From an uncultured Spirochaetaceae bacterium (GTDB lineage Bacteria; Spirochaetota; Spirochaetia; Treponematales; Treponemataceae), in the NCBI GenBank assembly GCA_902783155.1, contig CACZPR010000005.1:1-64000 (forward strand): a DNA stretch of 64,000 nucleotides, read 5' to 3'. Below, piece after piece: positions 7,997 to 17,339 of this stretch; within the stretch, counting starts at the first letter, position 1, and each line of letters starts with the position of its first letter. The translations under genes were made by a program, and so were the position numbers. The notes beneath the pieces were generated by a model. That model saw nothing but the letters and a program-made list of their open reading frames with translations. It was not told the DNA's origin and did not search any database.

Positions 7997-9100
7997 ATGG
8001 CAGGAAATTCTTTTGGGCAGATTTTCAGGGTGACGACCTTTGGTGAAAGCCATGGGGACGCGCTCGGATGCATTGTTGACGGATGCCCCGCGGGTATTGA
8101 TATTGACGCAGACTTTATTCAGAAGCAGATGGACAGAAGAAAGCCTGGAGCAAAACAGACCGACCCATCCGGAAAAGAGATTTTCAACGCGGCAGTGACA
8201 TCAAGGAGCGAGGCTGACAGAGCGGAAATCCTCAGCGGAATCTTCGAGGGAAAATCCACCGGCACACCCATCGCCATAATGATTCGGAACACAAGCCAGA
8301 AGTCAAAGGACTACAGCAATATAATGAATCTTTTCCGACCGGGACATGCAGACTACACTTACCAGATGAAATACGGGGCAAGGGATTACAGGGGCGGCGG
8401 TCGTTCAAGCGGACGGGAGACTTCTGCACGTGTGGCAGCGGGAGCCATAGCCCAGTTATTTTTGAAAAAAAACGGAATCAGCGTGCGGGCATACACAAAA
8501 AGGGCTGCCGGAATTGAAATCCAGTCCGTCGATTTTGATGAAATTGAAAACAACACAATGCGTTCCCCGGACAGGAGTGCCGCAATCAAGATGCAGGAAA
8601 AAATTGAGGAGCTTCGGAAACAGGGAAACTCTGCGGGTGGCATAGTCGAGTGCGTCATAAGCGGAGTGCCTGCTGGACTTGGGGAGCCTGTATTTGACAA
8701 AATGGATGCCCTAATTGCCCAGGCCATGCTTTCGATTGGGGCGGTCAAGGGAATTGAATTCGGTAACGGTTTTGATTGCGCGGATTCGACGGGAGCGGAC
8801 AACAACGACCAGATGAGAGCAGGACCAAACTCCACCCCGATTTTTTTAACGAACAACGCAGGCGGCATTCTTGGTGGAATCTCAAGGGGGGACGAAATAA
8901 AATTCCGTGTAGCCGTCAAGCCGGTGCCAAGCATTTTCACAAAACAAAAAACGCTTGACATCAACATGAACGAGGCGGAGATTGAGATTGAGGGACGGCA
9001 TGACGTGTGCCTTTGCCCAAGGATTGTCCCGGTGGTCGAGGCCATGGCGGCAATAACTGTCGCGGATTTGCTTTTGAGAAACAGAGCGTCAAGGGCGTAG
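7997..9100 (+). CDS. aroC: chorismate synthase
   Basis: Catalyses the last shared step of the aromatic pathway, 5-enolpyruvylshikimate-3-phosphate to chorismate, using reduced FMN. The 367 residues carry the three family signatures: GESHG at the N-terminus, RPGHADYTY with GGGRSSGRETSARVA, and the C-terminal GRHDVCLCPRIVPVVEAM. GGGAG lies upstream of the ATG. No other aro genes are nearby. The carboxypeptidase gene starts 8 bp after the stop, so the two are likely cotranscribed. Confidence 0.97.
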   Translation: MAGNSFGQIFRVTTFGESHGDALGCIVDGCPAGIDIDADFIQKQMDRRKPGAKQTDPSGKEIFNAAVTSRSEADRAEILSGIFEGKSTGTPIAIMIRNTSQKSKDYSNIMNLFRPGHADYTYQMKYGARDYRGGGRSSGRETSARVAAGAIAQLFLKKNGISVRAYTKRAAGIEIQSVDFDEIENNTMRSPDRSAAIKMQEKIEELRKQGNSAGGIVECVISGVPAGLGEPVFDKMDALIAQAMLSIGAVKGIEFGNGFDCADSTGADNNDQMRAGPNSTPIFLTNNAGGILGGISRGDEIKFRVAVKPVPSIFTKQKTLDINMNEAEIEIEGRHDVCLCPRIVPVVEAMAAITVADLLLRNRASRA

Positions 9101-9108
9101 GGGGAAAA

Positions 9109-10560
9109 ATGGATTCAAGAAAACCGGTCCGGAAAAATCAGGGCAGAAACTATAACGCAGGTCAAAGAAAAAAACATGGTGGCGCAATCAAAAAGATTCT
9201 TCCAATTCTACTTTTGCTGCTCGCATATTTTTTGTACGCGCTTGTGAACGCAAAAAAAACGGTCCACCCGGAGGAGCTTGGAAAAAGGACTGACACACAG
9301 GAGACTGCCCTTGAAAAAACTCTCGACCAGAAATACCCGGAGCGGACATCCGTTGAGCTGAAGCAAAATCCCTTCGCCGCGGAGACCGACGACATCGACC
9401 TGAATGCCGAAAGCGCGATTCTGATTGACACGACCACCGGCGAAATCCTCTACGAAAAGGATGCCGACGAACAGATTCCACCTGCCTCCATGACAAAAAT
9501 TGTCGAGATGTACGTGGTTTTCGACGCAATTGAAAAGGGGCTTGTTTCGATGGACGACACAGTTCCCCTTCCGTCCGAAAGCTGGGAAATCAACATACCA
9601 TGGGACGCAAGCCGTATGCATCTTGCGGAAGGACAGACCGTCACTCTTCGGGAGCTTCTTCTTGGACTTGCAATCTGCAGCGGAAACGATGCCTCAATAG
9701 CGGTCGCAAATTATATAAGCGGCAGCATGGATGATTTTGTCGAAGAAATGAACAACGCCGTAAAGAGCGTGGGACTTACAAAAACTGAGTTCGTAGAGTC
9801 CAGCGGATACAGCGAGGAAAATCTTACAACGGCAAGGGAGTTTGCAACATTCGCGCGCCAGTACATCAAGAGGTTCCCGGAGGCACTGGAAGAATTCCAT
9901 TCGCAAAAGGAAATCAGCTATCCGCTGGAGAAGAACGTACCCGAAGGAACCGAGCCAGAGACATACAAACAGAAGAACACAAACAAGCTGCTTGACGAAA
10001 TTGATGGATGCGACGGACTCAAGACCGGATACATAGACGAAAGCGGCTACAACATATCCGTTACGGCACAACGCAACGGGGTCAGGTTTCTTTCGGTAAC
10101 AATGGGCGGACCTGGAGACAGCCTCATAATCGGAAACAGGTACAGGGTGGCGGACAACAAGGAGCTTTTTGATTTCGCCTTCGACAATTTCACGGACTAC
10201 CATGTTCCAAAAAATTCCGGGACGCATGAATACACTGTGGGAGTTTTTGGGGCAAAGGAAAAATCGGTGAAGCTGGTTCCCGCGATGGACGAAACATTCA
10301 CCGTTCCGATGACGCTTCCCTCCCAGGACGGTTCCAAGTTGGAGGTCTCAAAGATTACGACCCAGGTTTCAATTCCAAAATACATCTACGGCGGTGTGGA
10401 ATGTGGCGCAAAGTACGGGGAAATCACATATCTTCTTAACGGAAAGCCGTTCAGGACACTGCCGCTTGTTGCCGACAGAAATGTGGAAAAGGGAAACATA
10501 TTCCAGCGTTTAATAGGAAAATCCTCAGCAATAGTCGCGGACATTTTTAAGAACCTATAG
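9109..10560 (+). CDS. D-alanyl-D-alanine carboxypeptidase (penicillin-binding protein 5/6 type, S11)
   Basis: Trims the terminal D-Ala from peptidoglycan stem peptides in the periplasm. The three active-site motifs are in place: S127-M-T-K130, S191-G-N193 and K305-T-G307. A short basic cytoplasmic N-terminus (residues 1-30) is followed by a hydrophobic anchor (about 29-48). The extra roughly 130 residues after the catalytic domain match the PBP5 C-terminal domain in position. I chose the ATG at 9109, preceded by GGGG, 8 bp after aroC; the longer frame overlapping aroC lacks a site. 483 residues. Confidence 0.93.
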   Translation: MDSRKPVRKNQGRNYNAGQRKKHGGAIKKILPILLLLLAYFLYALVNAKKTVHPEELGKRTDTQETALEKTLDQKYPERTSVELKQNPFAAETDDIDLNAESAILIDTTTGEILYEKDADEQIPPASMTKIVEMYVVFDAIEKGLVSMDDTVPLPSESWEINIPWDASRMHLAEGQTVTLRELLLGLAICSGNDASIAVANYISGSMDDFVEEMNNAVKSVGLTKTEFVESSGYSEENLTTAREFATFARQYIKRFPEALEEFHSQKEISYPLEKNVPEGTEPETYKQKNTNKLLDEIDGCDGLKTGYIDESGYNISVTAQRNGVRFLSVTMGGPGDSLIIGNRYRVADNKELFDFAFDNFTDYHVPKNSGTHEYTVGVFGAKEKSVKLVPAMDETFTVPMTLPSQDGSKLEVSKITTQVSIPKYIYGGVECGAKYGEITYLLNGKPFRTLPLVADRNVEKGNIFQRLIGKSSAIVADIFKNL

Positions 10561-10723
10561 ACTGCGGTTCCCTAAATCCTCCCGGAAAAAATTTTAAAAA
10601 AAATTTGCAGATTTTTTTACATTTTTGATTTTCACGGCATATATATATTATGCAGGGCAAAAAAAAGACGGAAGGCGCGCCCCGCCGCACTGCAAAAAAA
10701 GTTTTATCCGTGGAGGAATTTTT

Positions 10724-11161
10724 ATGAACGGTATCAACCAGATTATCATTGAAGGCAATGTCGTACGCCAGCCAGAAAAAAGACAGGGACTAAGTTTCAG
10801 CGTCTGCTCGTTTCCTATTGCCGTAAACAGGGCTGTAAGGACACCGGATGGAAAAACGTCTGACGAGGTTTCATTTTTTGATGTGGATGCGTTCGGGAAC
10901 ATAGCGGACTCTACATGCAAGTACGCCACAAAGGGACGCGGCATAAGGATTGTCGGACACCTGAAGCAGAACAGATGGAAGGACGAGTCGGGAAAATCAC
11001 ACAGCAAGACAAAAATCATTGCGGAGCATATCGACTACAAGCCTGTCTACAAAAAGAACAACGAAAACCAGACAGCGCATGACAGCCAGCAGGACATGGC
11101 TCTTCTACAGGAAGCTGCGGAGGCTGCAATGCAGGAGACCGAGGAGGCAATGACCTTCTAG
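10724..11161 (+). CDS. ssb: single-stranded DNA-binding protein
   Basis: A 145-residue OB-fold protein starting MNGINQIIIEGNVVRQPE, with the usual aromatic and basic strand residues (FPIAVNR, VSFFDVDAFG, RIVGHLKQNRW). The C-terminal tip, ETEEAMTF, is a modified form of the acidic-hydrophobic tail that recruits repair and replication proteins. The start at 10724 has GGAGG 9 nt upstream. The sequence identifies the family but not whether it is the main replicative SSB. Confidence 0.9.
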   Translation: MNGINQIIIEGNVVRQPEKRQGLSFSVCSFPIAVNRAVRTPDGKTSDEVSFFDVDAFGNIADSTCKYATKGRGIRIVGHLKQNRWKDESGKSHSKTKIIAEHIDYKPVYKKNNENQTAHDSQQDMALLQEAAEAAMQETEEAMTF

Positions 11162-11261
11162 GACTGTCTGAAAAAAAATCCAACGCAAACGGACGGTGAA
11201 GGGACAGTGGCTTCTGGGCAAAGATTACTCTTTCCAAAGAATGTGCGCTGTCTCTTTATCG

Positions 11262-11364
11262 AACGGCTACCGGAAATCTTTTTCCTACAAGTGCCTCCTA
11301 AACACTACAACCCTATCCCTAGAATCCTTTTGTACGACCCGACCTATTTTTTCCGGTAGCCGTT
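11262..11364. repeat. 15-bp inverted repeat spanning the stop codon of the U32 gene
   Basis: AACGGCTACCGGAAA (11262-11276) and its exact complement (11350-11364) flank the 3' end of the minus-strand U32 peptidase gene; the inner arm is part of its lysine-rich tail. The arms are 73 nt apart. There is no T run immediately after the outer arm, so simple termination is not obvious. Confidence 0.7.
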
Positions 11365-13637
11365 TTTTTTGGTCCAGATTTTTTTGGCGCGGACTTTTTT
11401 GCGGACGAGGGTCTCCTGTTTCCCTGCTCCATACGCTGCTTTTCGCTTATGGCCCTGTACGCTTCCATTTTTTCCGGATTATAGAAACCGTCCTTCCAGT
11501 TGAACCGGCTGGCTCCATCGATAAGTGCCTTTCCCTGCATCAGAGCGAACATATCCTTTGTGTCGCCACGCTTGACTCTTGTTTTTGAGAAGTCAATCAA
11601 AAGCCTCTTCCATCCCTTGGACGCAATCGAATTCATTTTGTCAACAATGCTGAACGGGGCTTCCGGCATTACAAATGAACCGTCCGGTGTGGAGTTCACC
11701 TTGAAGACCATGCCCTCCTTGTCCTGGAAATATGTAAAGTCATAGTCCTTGGGGAGCTTGAACCTCATTCGGAACAAAGTTGGATAGGCGAACACCGGCA
11801 GAAGAAGTCTGGATTTTTCCTCCGGCGAAGTGAATGTGTCCACAAGATTTTTTTCCGAATTCTCATAGGGCATCTGGTAGGCCATGACACCCTCGTTCTC
11901 CAGAAAGCTGATTGCCCATCGGTTGAACGTATACAGGTAAGGCCCCGCAATCATGTTCACATCCTTGCCACGAAGAATGTTGATGTGCGCAAGATTGTTG
12001 ACCATAAAATTTTCGTAGCCCAAATCCACAAGACGCAGAATGGTATTCTCAATTGAAGGAAGCCTTCCCTCCGCAACAAACGGATCCAGATTGATTATGA
12101 CCATCCTTTTGCTGTAAGGAAGTATTGGTTTTTCGCCGTTGGACTTGTTTAGAAGGTCGTACTCGGTTTCATTGTTCAGTTCCAGAATCACACGGACGGG
12201 ATGGAGCGACTGAACCACATGCGCATCCGCCACGGTGGAGACACCAACATAAAGCCCCTCCGGGAACCATGAAAGCTCGTTCTGCTTCATCTTGGTCAAA
12301 TCCAAAATCGGAAGCTGCTCGTCTCCGGGCTGGGTCCTAAATTTTGAAAGATCCTGCGGCAGCACCCTTTTGTACCTCTTGGACATGGACTTGGTCTGCA
12401 GCAGATAGATGTCGTCAAGCCTTGTGAATCCCGTCGGAATGTCAACCCAGCGTTTTCCGTCTTCCTCAACCGTAACAACACGGACCTTGTGGCTTTCGCG
12501 ACCTGTATCGTCCTTTCTGTGCAGGCGGATTGAATCCCCCGGGTCAGGATCGTAGTCGCCACCCTTTATGACGGCCATCTGTATTTCCGGAACAACGGCA
12601 TCCTCATCGCCGTCCGATTTTTTTATTGCCTGCGTGTATGTCGATTTCTCATCCTCGTTCGCAGGCCTAAGCTCATGGATTTTTCCAAGATAGATTCCGG
12701 TTCCGCCAGCCTGGTTTGGATTCAAAATCTTTTCACCGGCGGCATCAATACCGTCTTCCTCCTTTCCAAATCCGTACCAGTAATCCGTCTTGCTCCGGGC
12801 AAAATCCGTACTGAGAATACGTTTACCCTCGGCTATCGCACCCTTACGGTCCGACTCCCAGTGGTCCATCACATATCGATATGCCGCGGTAACGGCCCCC
12901 ACATATTCGGCGGACTTCATGCGTCCCTCAATCTTGAAGCTGTCCACCCCAATCTTCATCAGCTCCGGGATGTGGTCTATAAGCTGCAGGTCCGAGGGAG
13001 AAAAATAGTAGCCCTGAGTGTCGCCACCCGGAGTTTCTGCTGTGTAATATCTTCTGCATGCCTGGGTGCACATTCCACGGTTTGCGGATTTTCCACCAAG
13101 GAAACTTGAAAAAAGGCAAAGACCGCTTTCACTGACGCACAGCGCGCCATGGACAAAAATTTCCAGCTCGGCCTTCGTGGCATCCTTCACCGCACGTATT
13201 TCCTCCAGGCCAAGCTCCCTCGCAAGGACCACACGCTTGAGCCCCTGCCTGTAAAGTTCGTTGGCGGCAGCGGAAGACTCCACGTTCATCTGTGTGGACG
13301 CATGCAGTTCAAGGCCGGGGAAAAATTCCTGGCACATGCGGACAACACCAAAGTCCTGAACAATCAGACCGTCGGGACCAATTTTGTTCAGGTAGGACAG
13401 GAACCTGTAGAGACGTTCGGTTTCATTTTCCTCGCAAACAGTGTTGACCGTCACATAGATTTTTTTGCCCTGACGGTGTACGCTTTGAACGGCGGCCTCA
13501 AATTCCCTCCAGGCAAAATTGGAGGAACGCAGCCTCGCGTTAAAACTCTTCAAACCAAGATAAACAGCATCGGCACCTTCACCGATTGCAGCGTCCAGGG
13601 CCTCAACATTTCCGGCCGGTGCTAATAGTTCAGTCAT
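11319..13637 (-). CDS. U32 family peptidase / RlhA-like rRNA hydroxylation protein
   Basis: A 772-residue U32 protein: N-terminal TIM-barrel-like part (MTELLAPAGNVEALDAAIGEGADAVYLG) and the four-cysteine cluster region (ALCVSESGLCLFSS...GMCTQACRR). The long form with a second half (DUF3656-like) corresponds to E. coli RlhA, which makes 5-hydroxycytidine in 23S rRNA; collagenase activity was the older assignment. The C-terminus is an added basic tail rich in Lys, Ser and Gly (about 30 residues). The -10 box TATAAT (13644-13649) ends 6 nt before the ATG, with TG one base upstream (extended -10) and no ribosome site, so the message may be leaderless. Confidence 0.85.
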   Translation of the reverse strand: MTELLAPAGNVEALDAAIGEGADAVYLGLKSFNARLRSSNFAWREFEAAVQSVHRQGKKIYVTVNTVCEENETERLYRFLSYLNKIGPDGLIVQDFGVVRMCQEFFPGLELHASTQMNVESSAAANELYRQGLKRVVLARELGLEEIRAVKDATKAELEIFVHGALCVSESGLCLFSSFLGGKSANRGMCTQACRRYYTAETPGGDTQGYYFSPSDLQLIDHIPELMKIGVDSFKIEGRMKSAEYVGAVTAAYRYVMDHWESDRKGAIAEGKRILSTDFARSKTDYWYGFGKEEDGIDAAGEKILNPNQAGGTGIYLGKIHELRPANEDEKSTYTQAIKKSDGDEDAVVPEIQMAVIKGGDYDPDPGDSIRLHRKDDTGRESHKVRVVTVEEDGKRWVDIPTGFTRLDDIYLLQTKSMSKRYKRVLPQDLSKFRTQPGDEQLPILDLTKMKQNELSWFPEGLYVGVSTVADAHVVQSLHPVRVILELNNETEYDLLNKSNGEKPILPYSKRMVIINLDPFVAEGRLPSIENTILRLVDLGYENFMVNNLAHINILRGKDVNMIAGPYLYTFNRWAISFLENEGVMAYQMPYENSEKNLVDTFTSPEEKSRLLLPVFAYPTLFRMRFKLPKDYDFTYFQDKEGMVFKVNSTPDGSFVMPEAPFSIVDKMNSIASKGWKRLLIDFSKTRVKRGDTKDMFALMQGKALIDGASRFNWKDGFYNPEKMEAYRAISEKQRMEQGNRRPSSAKKSAPKKSGPKKTATGKNRSGRTKGF

Positions 13638-13689
13638 TCTTCAATTATAACAGTTTTATCGAATCTCTGAAAGATGCAAATCAAAAAAC

Positions 13690-14898
13690 TCAGGAATTCT
13701 CGACCACCCTGACAATCTCCGATGCCATGCTATCAAGCGGGACCTGCTTCTGCACTCCACCCATCTCGAACGCAACTTTCGGCATTCCGTAGACTATGGA
13801 AGATTTTTCATCCTGCCCCAGAGTCCACGCACCCTGTTTACGCATCTCGGCAAGCTGGGCGGCACCATCGCGACCCATTCCGGTCATAATCACCCCAAGC
13901 GCACGGTTCTGGTAGATTTTTGCGACCGACTCAAAAAGCACATCCGCGGAAGGCCTGTGTCCATTGCGAAGCGCACTCTGCTCCAGCCTGATTACATTGC
14001 AGAGTGAAGATTTTTCAACAACAATATGGTAGTCTCCCGGCGCAACATAGATTTGGCCCGGGTGAATCAGGTCGCCATCCTCCGCCTCCTTTACACTGAG
14101 CGGACATATTCTGTCAAGGCTCGCCGCAAATTCTTTGGTGAAACCTGCGGGCATGTGCTGGACAACGAGAATTGGCTTTGGAAATTTTTCAGGAATCTTG
14201 GCAAACATTTCGCGCAGGGCATTCGGTCCACCGGTTGAAATGCCAATCGCCACAACATCAACACGGCCAGGCTCCCTCAGAGGTGTGATTACAGCAGGCT
14301 CCTTCGGTTTTGCGGGCTTCCACAGCGACGGTCTGAAAGAGGAAACATCGCTCGCAGAACTTGACGACATGGACGAAAGCGGCTTAACCTTGTCCTCAAT
14401 CCCCTCAGCCTTGGACGCAGCCTCCGCCTCCTTCATCTTTGCCTGGTGCATGAAAAAGTCGAACTGACCTACATCCTTCCCCTTCCGTCTTGCATAGCGG
14501 CCACCGTAGGACGCAATGTTTTCAATAATCTTGTTGGCGACAGCCGCAATGTTTGTAGATATTGCACCGTTCGGCTTGGTGATAAAGTCGCTGGCCCCAA
14601 GCTCCAGACATTTCATGGTGACGGACGCACCCCTGACCGCAATTGAAGAAAGAACAACAACAGGAATGTCTATCCCCCGCAGCTTTCTTTCCTCCAAAAA
14701 CTGGATGCCGTTCATCTCGGGCATCTCTATGTCAAGGAGAATCACATCGGGCTTCAGTGTCGGAATCTTCTGGAGACAGAATTTTCCATTCATCGCGGTT
14801 CCAACGGTAGTCATTCCCTCGGTGCCGTTCACAATCCGCGAAATCAGGTTCCTCATCAACGCAGAGTCATCGCAAACCAAAACTGATATGTCGTCCAT
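13690..14898 (-). CDS. cheB: protein-glutamate methylesterase/glutaminase CheB
   Basis: Chemotaxis adaptation enzyme that removes methyl groups from chemoreceptors. Receiver domain at residues 1-115 (VLVCDDSALMR, phospho-acceptor in VILLDIEMPEMNG, Lys in ITKPNG), a Ser/Ala-rich linker (about 150-200), then the catalytic domain with the Ser in GISTGGPNALR, His in VVQHMPAGF and Asp in MTGMGRDGA. 402 residues from the ATG at 14898, which has GGAGGG 9-10 nt upstream; an in-frame ATG 8 codons earlier lies before that site. It follows cheR by about 90 bp. The two adaptation enzymes form a unit apart from any cheA/cheW cluster. Confidence 0.95.
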   Translation of the reverse strand: MDDISVLVCDDSALMRNLISRIVNGTEGMTTVGTAMNGKFCLQKIPTLKPDVILLDIEMPEMNGIQFLEERKLRGIDIPVVVLSSIAVRGASVTMKCLELGASDFITKPNGAISTNIAAVANKIIENIASYGGRYARRKGKDVGQFDFFMHQAKMKEAEAASKAEGIEDKVKPLSSMSSSSASDVSSFRPSLWKPAKPKEPAVITPLREPGRVDVVAIGISTGGPNALREMFAKIPEKFPKPILVVQHMPAGFTKEFAASLDRICPLSVKEAEDGDLIHPGQIYVAPGDYHIVVEKSSLCNVIRLEQSALRNGHRPSADVLFESVAKIYQNRALGVIMTGMGRDGAAQLAEMRKQGAWTLGQDEKSSIVYGMPKVAFEMGGVQKQVPLDSMASEIVRVVENS

Positions 14899-14989
14899 AA
14901 AACCATTCCCTCCAAAAGCCATTTTGCAATCAAATCAAAAATTTTAAATCATTTTTTCAATAAATTTTTAAATCAGAAGCACAAAAAAA

Positions 14990-15808
14990 TCAGTCCTCGT
15001 TTTTCTGGTAAAGGCATGCCCAGTCGGTCTTAAGGAACTGGAACTTTGTCTCCATCCCGAAAAGACTCTCCGAATGTCCAATAAACAGATACGAGTGCCT
15101 GGCCATGGACCTGTAGAATCTGTCTATTGTTGCCTTCTGTGCCGGCTCGTCAAAATAAATCAGGACGTTGCGGCAGAAAACTATGTCCAGATTGCTCACC
15201 CCGCTCTCGTTGCGCAGATTGTGGTAGTCAAAGTGGATGGTCCTCATAAGGTCCGGCTTGGCCTGGTATCCCTTTTCCGTCCTGGTAAAAAATTTGCCAA
15301 GATACGCCTCGGGAACACCGGACATCCTTGAATCTGGATAGAACCCCTGCTGTCCAACCATCAGGGACTTGAGCGAAATGTCGGAAGCCATTATGTCAAA
15401 AGTATAAGGTGCGGGCAGCTTGTCCTTCAGGAGCATCGCAATCGTGTAAGGCTCCTCACCGGTGGAACATCCCGCGCTCCAGATACGGATTTTCGTTTCC
15501 CCAGTCTTTTTCTTTTGCTCAATGACATGCGGAATAACATAGTTGAGCAGGGCATCAAAATGTGGCTGGTTCCTAAAAAACCGGGTCAGGTTGGTTGTAA
15601 CGCTGTCCAGGAATGCCTTGAATTCACTCTGGTCCTCGACGACAAGATTGTAATACTCATCCACCCCGCCAAATTTTCCATCCCTAAGACGGTCCTTAAG
15701 CCGGCTGTCCAAAATGGAGCGGTTGTTTTCCGAGAACGTTATTCCAGATGAATCATAAATCAGTTTACGAAATTTATCGAACTGGGAATCATTAAGCAAG
15801 TCTGCCAT
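14990..15808 (-). CDS. cheR: chemotaxis protein methyltransferase CheR
   Basis: Methylates glutamates of chemoreceptors with S-adenosylmethionine. 272 residues with the N-terminal helical domain, the SAM-binding motif IRIWSAGCSTGEEPYTIAML, and the conserved NLDIVFCRNVLIYF segment, a full-length match. Promoter TAGACA (15838-15843), 17 nt, TATAAT (15815-15820), minus strand; its -10 ends 6 nt before the ATG, so the message is probably leaderless or nearly so. The adaptation target is presumably receptors such as the one at 40484. Confidence 0.95.
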   Translation of the reverse strand: MADLLNDSQFDKFRKLIYDSSGITFSENNRSILDSRLKDRLRDGKFGGVDEYYNLVVEDQSEFKAFLDSVTTNLTRFFRNQPHFDALLNYVIPHVIEQKKKTGETKIRIWSAGCSTGEEPYTIAMLLKDKLPAPYTFDIMASDISLKSLMVGQQGFYPDSRMSGVPEAYLGKFFTRTEKGYQAKPDLMRTIHFDYHNLRNESGVSNLDIVFCRNVLIYFDEPAQKATIDRFYRSMARHSYLFIGHSESLFGMETKFQFLKTDWACLYQKNED

Positions 15809-15814
15809 ACCTTA

Positions 15815-15843
15815 ATTATACACTCCCCATGTCAAATTGTCTA
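15815..15843 (-). promoter_or_regulatory. cheR promoter
   Basis: TAGACA, 17-nt spacer and TATAAT read on the minus strand, 6 nt from the start codon. Only one base differs from the consensus -35 and none from the -10. Confidence 0.65.
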
Positions 15844-15915
15844 TCAAAGTTTCCCGTCTCCCCTCTTATTATAACGGAATATTTTTAAGCAAAATTTAAT
15901 TGAAAAGCCGCCAAT

Positions 15916-16075
15916 CATATTTTTGAGGGGAAAGCCTTCCCTGCGTTCGGGTCCAAGGTCCCTCACTACCCAGAAATTGCCAGCGGCAATTTCTGGCACC
16001 AACTCATATTTTTGAGGGGAAAGCCTTCCCCTCGCTCCAAACCTAAGGTTTTCCGCTACCCCTTCCAGCGGGATA
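15916..16075. repeat. paired REP-like elements upstream of cysK
   Basis: An identical 26-bp block (15916-15941 and 16005-16030) containing the palindrome GGGGAAAGCCTTCCC occurs twice, 89 bp apart, each followed by a degenerate roughly 35-bp tail (AAGGT..., then CTACCC). Between them is a perfect 12-bp-arm palindrome, CCAGAAATTGCC-AGC-GGCAATTTCTGG (15970-15996). The rest of the 15.85-16.17 kb gap holds no supported gene. Confidence 0.75.
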
Positions 16076-16172
16076 GAACAGTTTTCCACTGCCGCCGTCG
16101 CTACACTCCACCGGAAACTTCCGTCCATGCCCGCAACGCCCAAACATGCGACATTCTTCGACAAAACTTCCA

Positions 16173-16201
16173 TTGACAAAGCAATATTTATGCTGTACCC
16201 T
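16173..16201 (+). promoter_or_regulatory. cysK promoter
   Basis: Perfect -35 TTGACA (16173-16178), 17 nt, TACCCT (16196-16201). It gives a leader of about 55 nt ending in GGAGG. Confidence 0.7.
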
Positions 16202-16261
16202 ATTAACATAGCAAATCGATAGGCTGAAAAAATCCCTATTAAAAAAAACGGAGGACCTGAT

Positions 16262-17194
16262 ATGGGCAAGATTGCGAAAAAGATTACGGACCTGGTAGGA
16301 CACACACCCCTTCTGGAGTTATCAAACCTGGAAAAGAAACTTGGACTCAAAGCACACCTTTTGGCAAAACTTGAGTATTTCAATCCAGCGGGAAGCGTCA
16401 AGGACAGAATCGCCAAGGCAATGATAGACGATGCCATTGCATCCGGAAAGCTCAAGAGCGATTCAACCATCATAGAGCCGACATCAGGAAACACTGGTAT
16501 AGGTCTCGCATCCGTGGCAGCAAGCTATGGACTCAAAATCATTCTGACCATGCCGGAAACGATGTCCGTTGAACGCCGCAACCTCCTCAAGGCCTATGGA
16601 GCCGAGGTTGTCCTTACGGAAGGAACAAAGGGCATGAAGGGAGCCATCGAAAAGGCATCTGAACTGGCAAAGGAGATTCCAAACAGCTTTATCCCTGGAC
16701 AGTTTGAAAATCCGGTGAACCCAAAGACCCACTCCGAGACCACAGGACCGGAAATCTGGGAAGACACAGACGGAAAGGTTGACGCATTTGTTGCTGGAGT
16801 CGGCACAGGTGGAACACTGACAGGCGTTGGAAAATTCCTCAAATCAAAGAACCCGAACGTAAAAGTGTTTGCGGTGGAGCCTGAGACATCCCCTGTTCTT
16901 TCAAAGGGAACAGCGGGCGCACATAAAATCCAGGGCATCGGGGCAGGTTTTATTCCGGCAACCCTCGACACAAAGGTTTACGACGAAATCATCACGGTTG
17001 ACAACGAAGTCTGCTTCAAGACAGGAAAGGACCTTGGAAAGACCGAGGGATTCCTCACCGGCATTTCTTCGGGAGCCGCTCTCTGGGCCGCAATAGAAGT
17101 TGCCAAGAGACCTGAGTTTGAGGGCAAGAACATTGTTGTCCTGCTCCCAGATTCTGGCGACCGCTATCTTTCAACCGCGCTTTTCAATGATTAA
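16262..17194 (+). CDS. cysK: cysteine synthase A (O-acetylserine sulfhydrylase)
   Basis: Pyridoxal-phosphate enzyme that replaces the acetyl group of O-acetylserine by sulfide to make cysteine. 310 residues. The cofactor lysine is K47 in NPAGSVKDR. The substrate loop T74-SGNTG is present, as is the phosphate-binding GVGTGGTLTG. The C-terminal loop (GISSGAALWAA) is typical. It is a single gene with its own promoter and terminator; cysE is not in the window. Confidence 0.96.
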   Translation: MGKIAKKITDLVGHTPLLELSNLEKKLGLKAHLLAKLEYFNPAGSVKDRIAKAMIDDAIASGKLKSDSTIIEPTSGNTGIGLASVAASYGLKIILTMPETMSVERRNLLKAYGAEVVLTEGTKGMKGAIEKASELAKEIPNSFIPGQFENPVNPKTHSETTGPEIWEDTDGKVDAFVAGVGTGGTLTGVGKFLKSKNPNVKVFAVEPETSPVLSKGTAGAHKIQGIGAGFIPATLDTKVYDEIITVDNEVCFKTGKDLGKTEGFLTGISSGAALWAAIEVAKRPEFEGKNIVVLLPDSGDRYLSTALFND

Positions 17195-17213
17195 AAAACA
17201 TTCCTGAACAAAC

Positions 17214-17246
17214 GGGCCGTCATTTTGCTTGGCGGTCCTTTTTTTT
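17214..17246 (+). terminator. cysK terminator
   Basis: GGGCCG (17214-17219) pairs with CGGTCC (17233-17238), followed by eight T. Confidence 0.85.
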
Positions 17247-17339
17247 ATCCAGAAACCAAAGCTTCATCCGTAACGCAATCCACCGCCCCTTGTTTATAAA
17301 TTAAAGATTTTAACCGATAAAGAACGGAGGTATTTTGCT

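Noticed and set aside
13149-13625. 158-codon plus-strand frame opposite the U32 gene
   Set aside because: The U32 gene is strongly supported by conserved cysteine motifs on the other strand; this frame has no site or family match.
15844-16494. 216-codon minus-strand frame over the cysK 5' region
   Set aside because: It runs antisense to the well-supported cysK gene and through the REP-like palindromes, has no ribosome site, and its product resembles no family.
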